Shown piece after piece: positions 8,286 to 16,601 of a stretch of DNA of 64,000 nt. The stretch spans positions 496,001 through 560,000 of the forward strand of contig NZ_LIWB01000001.1 of assembly GCF_001905725.1 (NCBI RefSeq), read 5' to 3'. The notes under the pieces were generated by a model that saw only the letters and a program-made list of their open reading frames with translations, was not told the origin of the DNA and did no database searches. The number at the start of each line of letters is the position of its first letter. Within the stretch, counting starts at the first letter, position 1. The stretch comes from Streptomyces sp. CB02400. GTDB lineage: Bacteria; Actinomycetota; Actinomycetes; Streptomycetales; Streptomycetaceae. Position numbers and translations under genes: made by a program.

Positions 8286-9499
8286 TTGTCCCCCTCGAAG
8301 TGCGGGTTCTCCCAGATGACCGTCGCGCCCATGCCGAAGCCGACGCACATGGTGGTCAGGCCGTAGCGGACGTTCGGCTGTTCCTCGAACTGGCGGGCCA
8401 GCTGCGTCATCAGACGGACGCCGGAGGAGGCCAGCGGGTGGCCGAAGGCGATGGCGCCGCCGTACTGGTTGACGCGCTCGTCGTCGTCGGCGATGCCGTA
8501 GTGGTCCAGGAAGGCGAGGACCTGGACGGCGAAGGCCTCGTTGATCTCGAACAGACCGATGTCGGAGATGGACAGGCCGGCCTGGGCCAGGGCCTTCTCC
8601 GTGGCCGGGATCGGGCCGTAGCCCATGACCTCGGGCTCCACACCCGCGAAGGAGTAGGAGACCAGGCGCATCTTGACCGGGAGGTCGTTCTCGCGGGCGA
8701 AGTCCTCGCTCGCGATGAGCGAGGCGGTGGCGCCGTCGTTCAGACCGGCCGCGTTGCCGGCGGTGACCCGGCCGTGGACGCGGAACGGGGTCTTCAGACC
8801 GGCCAGGTTCTCCAGGGTGGTGCCCGGGCGCATCGGCTCGTCGGCGGTGACTAGGCCCCAGCCGGTCTCGCCGGCCTCGGCGTTGGTGCGGCGTACGGAG
8901 ACCGGGACCAGGTCGGCCTGGATCTTGCCGTTGGCGTACGCCTTGGCGGCCTTCTCCTGGGAGCGGACCGCGTACTCGTCGGCGCGCTGCTTGGTGATGT
9001 GCGGGTAGCGGTCGTGCAGGTTCTCCGCGGTCATGCCCATGAACAGGGCGGACTCGTCGACCAGCTTCTCGGAGACGAAGCGCGGGTTCGGGTCCACGCC
9101 CTCGCCCATCGGGTGGCGGCCCATGTGCTCGACACCGCCCGCGATGGCGACGTCGTACGCGCCGAAGGCGACGGAGCCGGCCACCGTGGTGACGGCGGTC
9201 AGCGCGCCGGCGCACATGCGGTCGATGGAGTAGCCCGGGACCGAGGTGGGCAGGCCCGCGAGGATGCCGGCCGTGCGGCCGATGGTCAGGCCCTGGTCGC
9301 CGATCTGCGTGGTCGCGGCGATGGCGACCTCGTCGATCTTCTTCGGGTCGAGGCCGGGGTTGCGGCGCAGCAGCTCCCGGATCGCCTTCACGACGAGGTC
9401 GTCGGCGCGGGTCTCGTGGTAGATGCCCTTCGGGCCCGCCTTGCCGAACGGGGTACGGACGCCGTCGACGAAGACGACGTCCCTGACGGTACGAGGCAC
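8282..9499 (-). CDS. fadA: Acetyl-CoA acyltransferase (3-ketoacyl-CoA thiolase)
   Basis: 405 aa thiolase that cleaves 3-ketoacyl-CoA with CoA in the last step of beta-oxidation. The acylated Cys is C96 in DRMCAGA. The C-terminal catalytic pair is H354 (AFGHPLASSG) and C385 (CVGFGMG). The GTG start is well placed after GGAGGAG on the minus strand. It is the first gene of a two-gene operon with fadB, overlapping by 4 bp. The 300-bp upstream region carries its promoter near the start and a large inverted repeat further away. Confidence 0.95.
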   Translation of the reverse strand: MPRTVRDVVFVDGVRTPFGKAGPKGIYHETRADDLVVKAIRELLRRNPGLDPKKIDEVAIAATTQIGDQGLTIGRTAGILAGLPTSVPGYSIDRMCAGALTAVTTVAGSVAFGAYDVAIAGGVEHMGRHPMGEGVDPNPRFVSEKLVDESALFMGMTAENLHDRYPHITKQRADEYAVRSQEKAAKAYANGKIQADLVPVSVRRTNAEAGETGWGLVTADEPMRPGTTLENLAGLKTPFRVHGRVTAGNAAGLNDGATASLIASEDFARENDLPVKMRLVSYSFAGVEPEVMGYGPIPATEKALAQAGLSISDIGLFEINEAFAVQVLAFLDHYGIADDDERVNQYGGAIAFGHPLASSGVRLMTQLARQFEEQPNVRYGLTTMCVGFGMGATVIWENPHFEGDK

Positions 9500-9639
9500 G
9501 ATGGCTCTCCTCCAGGGTGCGGGACGCTGAGCGCTTGCTTACGGGTCATGCTACTTGTGGGTAACGTGACTGCACAGTCCCGTCGGCTGGAGCGGCGAAC
9601 ATCACACGTCCGGCGGCGTCCGGTGAGGGGTTTTTCGCC

Positions 9640-9800
9640 CCCGCCGCCCCTTCCCGTCCCGGCCCTGGGGCTCCGCCCCAGACCCCGCTCCTCAAACGCC
9701 GGAGGGGCTGGAAATCAGCCCCTCCGGCGTTTGAGGAGCGGGGGTTCCGGGGGCAGCGCCCCCGGGGGGACGGGAATGGGAAGGGGCGGCGGGGGCGAAT
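9640..9800. repeat. Long nested inverted repeat, family A copy 1
   Basis: The core is a perfect 28-bp stem (9683-9710 with 9716-9743) with a 5-nt loop. It includes CTCAAACGCCGGAGGGGCTG and its complement. Smaller hairpins flank it: CTGGGGCTCCGCCCCAG on the left and a CCGGGGGCAGCGCCCCCGG type on the right. C-rich and G-rich outer arms then surround the whole. A near copy lies at 61281-61475. It may terminate transcription between fadA and the LacI gene. Confidence 0.8.
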
Positions 9801-10834
9801 CACGGTGGGGCGGTGGAACCCCGGGGGGTCAGCACAGGGGTCGGCACGGGGTGGGACCCCGGCCCCTCCCCGGTGATGACACCGAACAGCGTCCGGGCCA
9901 CCTCCGCCCCGAAGCCGTGGATATCGTGACTCATCGCGGACAGCGTCGGATGCGTCAGCCGGCACAGCTGTGAGTCGTCCCACGCCAGCAGCGACACGTC
10001 GTCCGGTACCCGCAGCCCCATCTCCGCCGCCACCGACAGCCCCGCCACCGCCATGATGTCGTTGTCGTACACGATCGCCGTCGGCCTCTCCGGCGGCGCG
10101 GCGGTCAGCAGTGAGCGGGTCGCCCGCGCGCCCGCGTCCCCGGAGAAGTCCGTCGCCACCTGCCACGCCCGCGCGGCCGGCTCCAGCGCCCCTACCGCCT
10201 CGTCGAACGCGGTCGTACGGATCGAGGTGTGCCCGAGCGCCGCCGCGCCGCCCACCCGGGCGATCCGCCGGTGCCCGAGCGCCGCCAGGTACCGCACCGC
10301 CTCGGTCACGGCCGTGGCGTCGTCCGTCCATACGGAGGTCAGCCCGCCGGTCAGCGACGGGTGCCCGACGGCCACCACCGGCAGCCCCAGCCGCTCGGCC
10401 ACCGCAGGGCGGGGGTCGTCGGCCCGGAAGTCCACCAGGATCGACCCGCCGATCTGCCGGCCCCTCCACCACGACTCCATCAGCCCGACCTCCTCGTCCG
10501 GGCTGCGCACCAGCCGCAGCAGCAGCGAGCAGGACCGCTCGACCAGGACGCTCTCCACCCCGGAGATGAACTCCATGTAGAACGGCTCCAGGCCGAGCAG
10601 CCGGGCGGGCCGGCACACCGCAAGGCCCACCACGTCCACCCGCGAACCGGCCAGGGTGCGCGCGGTCGAACTCGGCGCCCACCCCAGTTCCCGCGCCGCC
10701 CGGAAGATCCGGTCGCGGGTCGCCTCCGACAGGCCGGGTTTCTGGTTGAAGGCGAGGGACACGGCCCCCTTGGACACACCGGCGCGTGCGGCGACGTCCT
10801 TGATGGTGACGCGGGGGAGCGGCGTTGCCGTCAT
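9800..10834 (-). CDS. LacI-family transcriptional regulator (mannoside utilisation)
   Basis: 344 aa. A LacI helix-turn-helix lies at residues 8-32 (VTIKDVAARAGVSKGAVSLA), followed by the hinge and a periplasmic-binding-protein-like sugar-sensing domain (YDNDIMAVAGL, DVSLLAWDDSQ). The ATG overlaps the stop of the beta-mannosidase gene (ATGA, 10831-10834), so it is cotranscribed with that enzyme. It most likely represses the beta-mannosidase and the divergent ABC importer until a mannoside ligand binds. The CGAAA-TG-TTTCG dyad in the divergent promoter is a candidate operator. Ligand identity is inferred from the neighbours only. Confidence 0.9.
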   Translation of the reverse strand: MTATPLPRVTIKDVAARAGVSKGAVSLAFNQKPGLSEATRDRIFRAARELGWAPSSTARTLAGSRVDVVGLAVCRPARLLGLEPFYMEFISGVESVLVERSCSLLLRLVRSPDEEVGLMESWWRGRQIGGSILVDFRADDPRPAVAERLGLPVVAVGHPSLTGGLTSVWTDDATAVTEAVRYLAALGHRRIARVGGAAALGHTSIRTTAFDEAVGALEPAARAWQVATDFSGDAGARATRSLLTAAPPERPTAIVYDNDIMAVAGLSVAAEMGLRVPDDVSLLAWDDSQLCRLTHPTLSAMSHDIHGFGAEVARTLFGVITGEGPGSHPVPTPVLTPRGSTAPP

Positions 10835-13215
10835 CGAGTGGGCTCCACGCAGTACAGGGCGGAACGGGCGGTGTCCGGGTCCGGAGTCTTCCAGCCCCGC
10901 ACCCCGATCGTCACCTCTTCCCCGGGCAGCAGGGTCACCAGCCCCCGGTCGGCCACCGCCTCCGGGTCCAGCCGGTCGGCCTGGAGCAGCAGGTCCCGTA
11001 CGAGGGTGCGGGCCGTGACCGTGATCCCGTCCGGCGCGAGGGCGACCTCGAACTCCGGACGCGGATACGGGATCTCCTGGTCCGGTACGGGGAAGTGCAG
11101 TGCCCTCACCGTGTCCGCGTCGGCGACCAGGAACTCCTTCGGCCCGACCGGAACCAGCCCCGCCGGGACCTCGGTCACCGCCACCGTCCGCCCCTCGGCG
11201 GCCAGCACCGGGTCCGCCTCCCCGATCACCGTGCCGTCCACGGACATCCGGCGCAGCCGCAGCGTGCCGTGCCAGCCCTCGGCGGCCTGGTTCACGGCCG
11301 CCACCACCAGACCGCCGTCCCCGCCCGCCCGCACGGTCAGCAGCCGGTCCGCGTACAGCCGCCGCAGCTCGTGGTAGAGCGGCTTCTCCCGCCCGTCCCC
11401 GTCGATCGCGGCCCACGAGGTCACCGGCCAGCAGTCGTTGAGCTGCCACACCACCGTGCCCGCGCACACCGGCCAGTGCGAGCGCCAGTGCTCGATCCCG
11501 GCGGCGACCGCACGCGCCTGGTTGACCTGCGTCAGATAGTGCCAGCGGTCGAAGTCCCCCTCGGGGAGGGCGAAGTGGCGGGCCAGGCCGCGTTCCAGCT
11601 TGCCGTTGCCGTCGTCGGCCTTCTGGTGGTGCAGCATGCCGGGGGAGTCCGGCGCGAGCTCCTCCCCGGGCAGCGCCCGCCGCAGCGTGGCGTACGCGGG
11701 CGGCGCCTGCCAGCCGAACTCGGCCACGAAACGCGGTACATGGAGGCGGTAGTCGGCGTAGTCGGTGCGGTTCCACACATCCCAGGAGTGGTGCGTGCCG
11801 TGCGCCGGGTCGTTGGGGTGGTGCAGCCAGGAACCGGACCAGGGGCTGCCCGCCGTGTACGGCCGCGTCGGGTCCGACTCGGCGACCACGCGCGGCAGTA
11901 CGCCCAGGTAGTAGCCCTCGCCCCAGGAGTCCCCGGCCAGCCCCGGCTCCCAGTCCCAGTCCCTGAACCCCCACAGGTTCTCGTTGTTGCCGTTCCACAG
12001 CACCAGCGAGGGGTGCGGCATCAGCCGTACGACGTTCTCCCGGGCCTCCGCCTCCACCTCCCCGCGCAGCGGCTGCTCCTCGGGGTAGGCCGCGCACGCG
12101 AAGGGGAAGTCCTGCCAGACCAGCAGCCCCAGCTCGTCGCAGGCGTCGTAGAAGTCCTCGCTCTCGTAGATCCCGCCGCCCCAGACGCGGACCAGGTCGA
12201 CGCCCGCGCCGGCCGCCTGTTCCAGCCGCCGCCGGTAGCGCTCACGGGTGATCCGGGACGGGAAGACGTCGTCCGGGATCCAGTTGACGCCCCGCGCGAA
12301 CAGCCGCTCCCCGTTGACGACCAGGGTGAACCCGGTGCCGTGGGTGTCGGCCGAGGTGTCCAGCCCCACCGTCCGGAACCCGATCCGGCGCCGCCACGAG
12401 TCCAGCGCGCCCTCGCCGTGCAGCAGCGTCAACTCGACGTCGTACAGCGGCTGTTCGCCGTACCCGCGAGGCCACCACAGCCGTACGTCCGGTACCCGCA
12501 GCCGTACGGTCCCGCGCGTCCCGTCGATCTCCGCGCGGGCGCGTACGCCGCCGACGCCCGCCTCCACGGTGAGCGGTGCCCCGGTCCGGGAGCGCTCCAC
12601 GTCGACCGCCAGCTCGACCTGCCCCGTGCCGTCCTCCACGGTCACCAGCGGGCGCACCCGGGCGATCCGGGCCGTCGACCAGCGCTCCAGCCGCACCGGC
12701 CGCCAGATCCCGGCCGTCACCAGCGTCGGCCCCCAGTCCCAGCCGAACGAGCAGGCCATCTTGCGTATGTACTGGTACGGCTCGGCGTACGCTCCCGGCC
12801 GTTCGCCCAGCGTGCCGCGCACCGCCTCGGCCTCGGCGTACGCGGAGGCGAACCGCACCGTCAGCCGCCCGCCCAGCCCCGTCACGTCGAAACGGTACGA
12901 GCGGTGCATGTTCCGCGTCCGGCCCAGCGACCGGCCGTCGAGCAGGACCTCGGCGACGGTGTCGAGACCGTCGAAGACCAGATCCGTCCGCTCGTGCGCG
13001 CCCGCCCCGGCGGTCAGCTCCGTCTCGTACGTCCACTCCCGCCGGCCCACCCACGCCACCTCGGCCTCGTTCCGGCCGAGGAACGGGTCGGGTATCAGCC
13101 CGGCCGCCAGCAGATCGGTGTGCACACACCCCGGCACCGAGGCTGGGAGGGCGTCCCCCGTGCCGTCCGGGTGCCGCAGGATCCATCCGTCGGTGAGCGG
13201 GGCGACCTGACGCAT
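10831..13215 (-). CDS. GH2 beta-mannosidase
   Basis: 794 aa cytoplasmic glycoside hydrolase of family 2 that releases beta-1,4-linked mannose from manno-oligosaccharides. The jelly-roll domain occupies the N-terminus, then Ig-like domains and the TIM barrel. The acid/base is E412 in LWNGNNEN, and the nucleophile is E499 in FVAEFGWQ. There is no signal peptide, so it acts on imported oligosaccharides. ATG at 13215 is chosen over GTG at 13221 because AGGAG lies 5 bp before the ATG and only 1 bp before the GTG. It is divergent from the sugar ABC importer and overlaps the LacI gene. GH2 enzymes of this type can be mis-assigned to related beta-glycosides, but the WNGNNE motif favours mannosidase. 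Confidence 0.88.
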   Translation of the reverse strand: MRQVAPLTDGWILRHPDGTGDALPASVPGCVHTDLLAAGLIPDPFLGRNEAEVAWVGRREWTYETELTAGAGAHERTDLVFDGLDTVAEVLLDGRSLGRTRNMHRSYRFDVTGLGGRLTVRFASAYAEAEAVRGTLGERPGAYAEPYQYIRKMACSFGWDWGPTLVTAGIWRPVRLERWSTARIARVRPLVTVEDGTGQVELAVDVERSRTGAPLTVEAGVGGVRARAEIDGTRGTVRLRVPDVRLWWPRGYGEQPLYDVELTLLHGEGALDSWRRRIGFRTVGLDTSADTHGTGFTLVVNGERLFARGVNWIPDDVFPSRITRERYRRRLEQAAGAGVDLVRVWGGGIYESEDFYDACDELGLLVWQDFPFACAAYPEEQPLRGEVEAEARENVVRLMPHPSLVLWNGNNENLWGFRDWDWEPGLAGDSWGEGYYLGVLPRVVAESDPTRPYTAGSPWSGSWLHHPNDPAHGTHHSWDVWNRTDYADYRLHVPRFVAEFGWQAPPAYATLRRALPGEELAPDSPGMLHHQKADDGNGKLERGLARHFALPEGDFDRWHYLTQVNQARAVAAGIEHWRSHWPVCAGTVVWQLNDCWPVTSWAAIDGDGREKPLYHELRRLYADRLLTVRAGGDGGLVVAAVNQAAEGWHGTLRLRRMSVDGTVIGEADPVLAAEGRTVAVTEVPAGLVPVGPKEFLVADADTVRALHFPVPDQEIPYPRPEFEVALAPDGITVTARTLVRDLLLQADRLDPEAVADRGLVTLLPGEEVTIGVRGWKTPDPDTARSALYCVEPTR

Positions 13216-13247
13216 GCACACTCCTAAATCGGTCTACGCAAGCTCAG

Positions 13248-13259
13248 CGAAATGTTTCG
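13248..13259. promoter_or_regulatory. Candidate LacI-family operator CGAAATGTTTCG
   Basis: A 12-bp dyad with perfect CGAAA/TTTCG arms in the divergent beta-mannosidase/ABC importer promoter region. From memory, CGAAA-N-TTTCG boxes are the known targets of Streptomyces LacI-family glycan regulators such as the xylan and xyloside repressors. Confidence 0.55.
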
Positions 13260-13366
13260 TCATTGATGGCGTAATCGCGACTTTACCGGTTCAATAAGTG
13301 GCTGCCAGAGTGCCGAACCAGCCAACCCAATCGTGCTCGTCCGCCCCGTGAACGGAGCTGGTGCAC

Positions 13367-14683
13367 ATGAACCGCCGCAAGGTACTCGCCGGATCGATCG
13401 CCACCCTCGCCCTGCTGGCATCCGCCTGCACGGGCACGGGAGGCTCCTCCAGGGGCGCGGACGCCGAGGCGCCCGACGACCCGTCCGAGGTCAAGGGCTC
13501 CATCACGGTCCTCACCCACCGGACCGACCTGGTGCAGGACGGGACGATGAAGAAGTACGCGGCCGAGTTCAACAAGACCTACCCCGGTGTGAAGGTCGAG
13601 TTCGACGGCCTCACCGACTACGAGGGTGAGGTCAAGATCCGTATGAACACGGAGAACTACGGCGACGTCCTCATGATCCCGGCCGTCATCCAGAAGAAGG
13701 ACTACCCGAAGTTCTTCGCCTCCCTCGGCACCAAGGCCGAACGCGGCGCCAAGTACCGCTTCACCGACTACTCCACCGTCGACGGCAAGGTCTACGGCCA
13801 GAGCCCCGTCGGTGTCGTCCCCGGTTTCATCTACAACAAGAAGGTGTGGAGCCAGGCCGGCGTCACCGACTGGCCCACCACCCCCGCCGAGTTCCTCGAC
13901 GACCTGAAGGCGATCAAGTCGAAGACCGACGCGGTGCCGTACTACACCAACTTCAAGGACATGTGGCCGCTGACCCAGTGGACCAACGTCAACGGCTCCG
14001 TCAGCTGCGACACCGGGGCCACCACGGAGCTCGCCGAGGGCGACCCGTGGGCCGAGGGCGCCGACCTGCGCGTGGGCGACACCCTGCTCCACGACATCGT
14101 CAGCGGCGGACTCGCGGAGAAGGACCCGACCACCACCAACTGGGAAGGGTCCAAGCCCAAGTTGGCCAAGGGCGAGATCGCCACCATGTGGCTCGGATCC
14201 TGGGCCGTCGTCCAGATGCAGGACGCCGCCGAGCAGGCCGGCACCGACCCCGCCGACATCGGCTTCATGCCCTTCCCCGCCCAGCGGGAAGGCGCCTTCT
14301 GCGCGGTGACCTCCCCGGACTACCAGCAGGCCGTCAACGTCAACTCCGACCACAAGGAAGCCGCCCGCGCCTGGATCGACTGGTTCACCGACAAGTCCGG
14401 CTACGCGGCGGCCAACCTGGCCCTGTCCCCGCTGAAGGACGCCCCGCTGCCCGACATCCTCCAGCCGTACGAGGAGAAGGGCGTCAAGCTCATCGACCTC
14501 GACGACAGCAAGGGCGCCGAGGTGAAGGCCATCGACAACCAGTCCGAGGTCGGCATCTACAAGCCCGACTACCGCCAGGAACTCGTCGACCTCGCCCGCG
14601 GCGCCCGCGGGGGCGGCCTCGACGACTATCTGGGCGACCTCGGCAAGCGGTGGGCCGAGGCGCGGAACTCGCTGGGGTCCTGA
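13367..14683 (+). CDS. ABC sugar-binding lipoprotein
   Basis: 438 aa extracellular solute-binding protein of the carbohydrate (CUT1) class. The signal peptide MNRRKVLAGSIATLALLAS ends in a lipobox with acylated C21. The body is a two-lobe sugar-binding fold, with SITVLTHRTD at the start of lobe 1. ATG at 13367 is preferred over GTG at 13361 because GGAG at 13354 is 9 bp from the ATG. It is first in a three-gene importer operon (stop and next start share one base, TGATG). No ATPase gene is present, so it probably uses the shared MsiK-type ATPase, as most Streptomyces CUT1 systems do. The substrate is inferred to be manno-oligosaccharides from the divergent beta-mannosidase. Confidence 0.88.
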   Translation: MNRRKVLAGSIATLALLASACTGTGGSSRGADAEAPDDPSEVKGSITVLTHRTDLVQDGTMKKYAAEFNKTYPGVKVEFDGLTDYEGEVKIRMNTENYGDVLMIPAVIQKKDYPKFFASLGTKAERGAKYRFTDYSTVDGKVYGQSPVGVVPGFIYNKKVWSQAGVTDWPTTPAEFLDDLKAIKSKTDAVPYYTNFKDMWPLTQWTNVNGSVSCDTGATTELAEGDPWAEGADLRVGDTLLHDIVSGGLAEKDPTTTNWEGSKPKLAKGEIATMWLGSWAVVQMQDAAEQAGTDPADIGFMPFPAQREGAFCAVTSPDYQQAVNVNSDHKEAARAWIDWFTDKSGYAAANLALSPLKDAPLPDILQPYEEKGVKLIDLDDSKGAEVKAIDNQSEVGIYKPDYRQELVDLARGARGGGLDDYLGDLGKRWAEARNSLGS

Positions 14684-15636
14684 TGACGGACACCACCCGC
14701 AAGGCGGCGCGGCCGGTCGCCCCGGCCGCGCCCGCCGGGCCGAAGCGGGCCGCGCCGGCCCCGCGCCGCACCCGGCTGTCGCGCCGCCTCACCCCGTGGC
14801 TCTTCCTGGTCGCCCCGCTGGCCCTGCTGCTGACCTTCACCTACGCGCCGATCGCCAACATGCTCGCGTACAGCTTCACCGACTGGGACGGCGTCAGCCC
14901 CGAACTGAACTGGACCGGCACCGAGAACTACACCGAACTCCTCACCCGGTCCGAGCTGTTCGAGGTCTTCTTCGTCAGCGGCTACTACCTCGTCGCCTCC
15001 GTGGTGCAGATCGTCCTCGCCCTCTACTTCGCCACGGTCCTCAGCTTCAACGTCCGCTTCCGGAACTTCTTCAAGGGTGTGCTGTTCTTCCCGTACCTGA
15101 TCAACGGGGTGGCGATCGGCTTCGTCTTCCTCTACTTCTTCCAGGACGGCGGCACTCTCGACTCCGTACTGAGCCTGCTCGGCGTCGGGACCGACCACGC
15201 CTGGCTGGGCACGCCGTTCTCCGCGAACACCTCACTCGCCGGCGTCTCCGTCTGGCGCTACCTGGGCCTGAACTTCGTCCTCTTCCTCGGCGCCATCCAG
15301 TCCATCCCGGGCGAGCTGTACGAGGCGGCCGAGATCGACGGAGCCAGTCGCTGGCACCAGTTCCGGTACATCATCGCGCCCGGCATCAAGCCCATCCTGG
15401 GCCTCAGCGTGATCCTCTCCGTCTCCGGCTCGCTCTCGGTCTTCGAGATCCCGTACATCATGACCGGCGGCGCCACCGGCACCGAGACCTTCGTGATCCA
15501 GACCGTGAAGCTGGCCTTCCAGTTCAACAAGACGGGCCTCGCCTCGGCCGCCGCCGTCGTCCTGCTGCTGATCGTCCTGGCGGTCACCTGGGTGCAGCGG
15601 CGCATCGTCCCCGACGAGAAGGTGGACCTGGTATGA
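14683..15636 (+). CDS. ABC sugar transporter permease 1 (MalF-like)
   Basis: 317 aa, six predicted membrane segments after a basic, Ala/Pro-rich 45-residue N-terminal tail. The cytoplasmic EAA loop that docks the ATPase is visible (YEAAEIDGASRWHQFRYIIA). It starts on the ATG that shares its A with the upstream TGA and overlaps the next permease by ATGA. It forms a heterodimeric channel with the next gene product for the binding protein's sugar. Confidence 0.9.
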   Translation: MTDTTRKAARPVAPAAPAGPKRAAPAPRRTRLSRRLTPWLFLVAPLALLLTFTYAPIANMLAYSFTDWDGVSPELNWTGTENYTELLTRSELFEVFFVSGYYLVASVVQIVLALYFATVLSFNVRFRNFFKGVLFFPYLINGVAIGFVFLYFFQDGGTLDSVLSLLGVGTDHAWLGTPFSANTSLAGVSVWRYLGLNFVLFLGAIQSIPGELYEAAEIDGASRWHQFRYIIAPGIKPILGLSVILSVSGSLSVFEIPYIMTGGATGTETFVIQTVKLAFQFNKTGLASAAAVVLLLIVLAVTWVQRRIVPDEKVDLV

Positions 15637-16463
15637 CCCGCCGCACCGTGGCCCGCGCCCTCGTGTACCTGTCCCTGATCCTCGCCACGCTCGTCGTGCT
15701 GCTGCCGCTCACCGTGGTCTTCCTGACCTCGCTGAAGTCCTCGAAGGAGATGGCGAACGGCAGCGGAGCGCTGGCGCTGCCCGACGACCCGCTGAATTTC
15801 GACAACTACGTGACGGCGTTCCGGGACGGCCAGATGCTGTCCGCGTTCGGCAACACGGCGATCATCCTGGTCGTCGCCGTCGGCGGCACGATCCTCATCG
15901 GTTCGATGACGGCGTACGCGATCGACCGCTTCCACTTCCGCTTCAGGAAGCTGGTCGTCGCCCTGTTCCTGCTCGCCGCGCTGGTGCCCGGGGTGACCAC
16001 CCAGGTGGCGACCTTCCAGATCGTCAACAGCTTCGGCATGTTCGACAGCCTGTGGGCGCCGATCGCGCTCTACATGGGCACGGACATCGTGTCGATCTAC
16101 ATCTTCCTGCAGTTCATCCGCTCCATCCCCGTCTCCCTGGACGAGGCGGCCCGCCTGGACGGCGCCAACGCCTTCGCGATCTACCGCAAGGTGATCTTCC
16201 CGCTGCTCAAACCGGCGATCGCGACGGTCGTGATCGTGAAGGGGATCAACGTCTACAACGACTTCTACATCCCCTTCCTCTACATGCCCTCCGAAGATCT
16301 TGGCGTGATCTCGACGTCCCTGTTCCGCTTCAAGGGCCCCTTCGGCGCCCACTGGGAAACCATCTCGGCAGGCGCGGTCCTGGTCATCCTCCCCACCCTG
16401 CTGGTCTTCCTCTTCCTCCAGCGCTTCATCTACAACGGCTTCACGAGGGGGGCGACGAAGTAG
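15633..16463 (+). CDS. ABC sugar transporter permease 2 (MalG-like)
   Basis: 276 aa, six predicted membrane segments beginning at VARALVYLSLILATLVVLLP. The EAA loop LDEAARLDGANAFAIYRKVI lies about 80 residues before the C-terminus. The ATG overlaps the upstream stop by 4 bp. It is the last gene of the importer operon and is followed by a stem-loop at 16479-16500. It pairs with the preceding permease. Confidence 0.9.
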   Translation: MTRRTVARALVYLSLILATLVVLLPLTVVFLTSLKSSKEMANGSGALALPDDPLNFDNYVTAFRDGQMLSAFGNTAIILVVAVGGTILIGSMTAYAIDRFHFRFRKLVVALFLLAALVPGVTTQVATFQIVNSFGMFDSLWAPIALYMGTDIVSIYIFLQFIRSIPVSLDEAARLDGANAFAIYRKVIFPLLKPAIATVVIVKGINVYNDFYIPFLYMPSEDLGVISTSLFRFKGPFGAHWETISAGAVLVILPTLLVFLFLQRFIYNGFTRGATK

Positions 16464-16478
16464 GGACCAAGGAGGTAG

Positions 16479-16500
16479 GGGCGCCTGAAAGGAGGCGCCC
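16479..16500. terminator. Stem-loop after importer operon
   Basis: An 8-bp stem GGGCGCCT/AGGCGCCC with a 6-nt loop, 15 bp after the permease stop. It lies between convergent genes. Confidence 0.65.
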
Positions 16501-16560
16501 ACAGGTGCGCGGGGCCGAGTCGATTCGCGGCTCCGCCGCGTGGGCGCGACCAGCCACACA
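16501..16560. repeat. Family B intergenic repeat, copy 1 (inverted orientation)
   Basis: It contains GCGGCTCCGCCGCGTGGGCGC (16527-16547), the exact complement of elements at 24345-24365 and 51109-51129. A GCGCGGGGCCGAG arm precedes it. It lies between the convergent ABC operon and RNase D. Confidence 0.75.
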
Positions 16561-16601
16561 CAGCCCGCACCCGCCGTACGACGAAACCCGCCGTACGGTG
16601 A

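Noticed and set aside
6255..8366. 703-residue open frame opposite fadB
   Set aside because: Shadow of fadB with no recognisable domain and no ribosome site.
8286..9215. Upstream extension of the fadB frame
   Set aside because: It is an antisense-like alternate frame of fadA with no protein similarity; the GTG at 8285 gives the family N-terminus.
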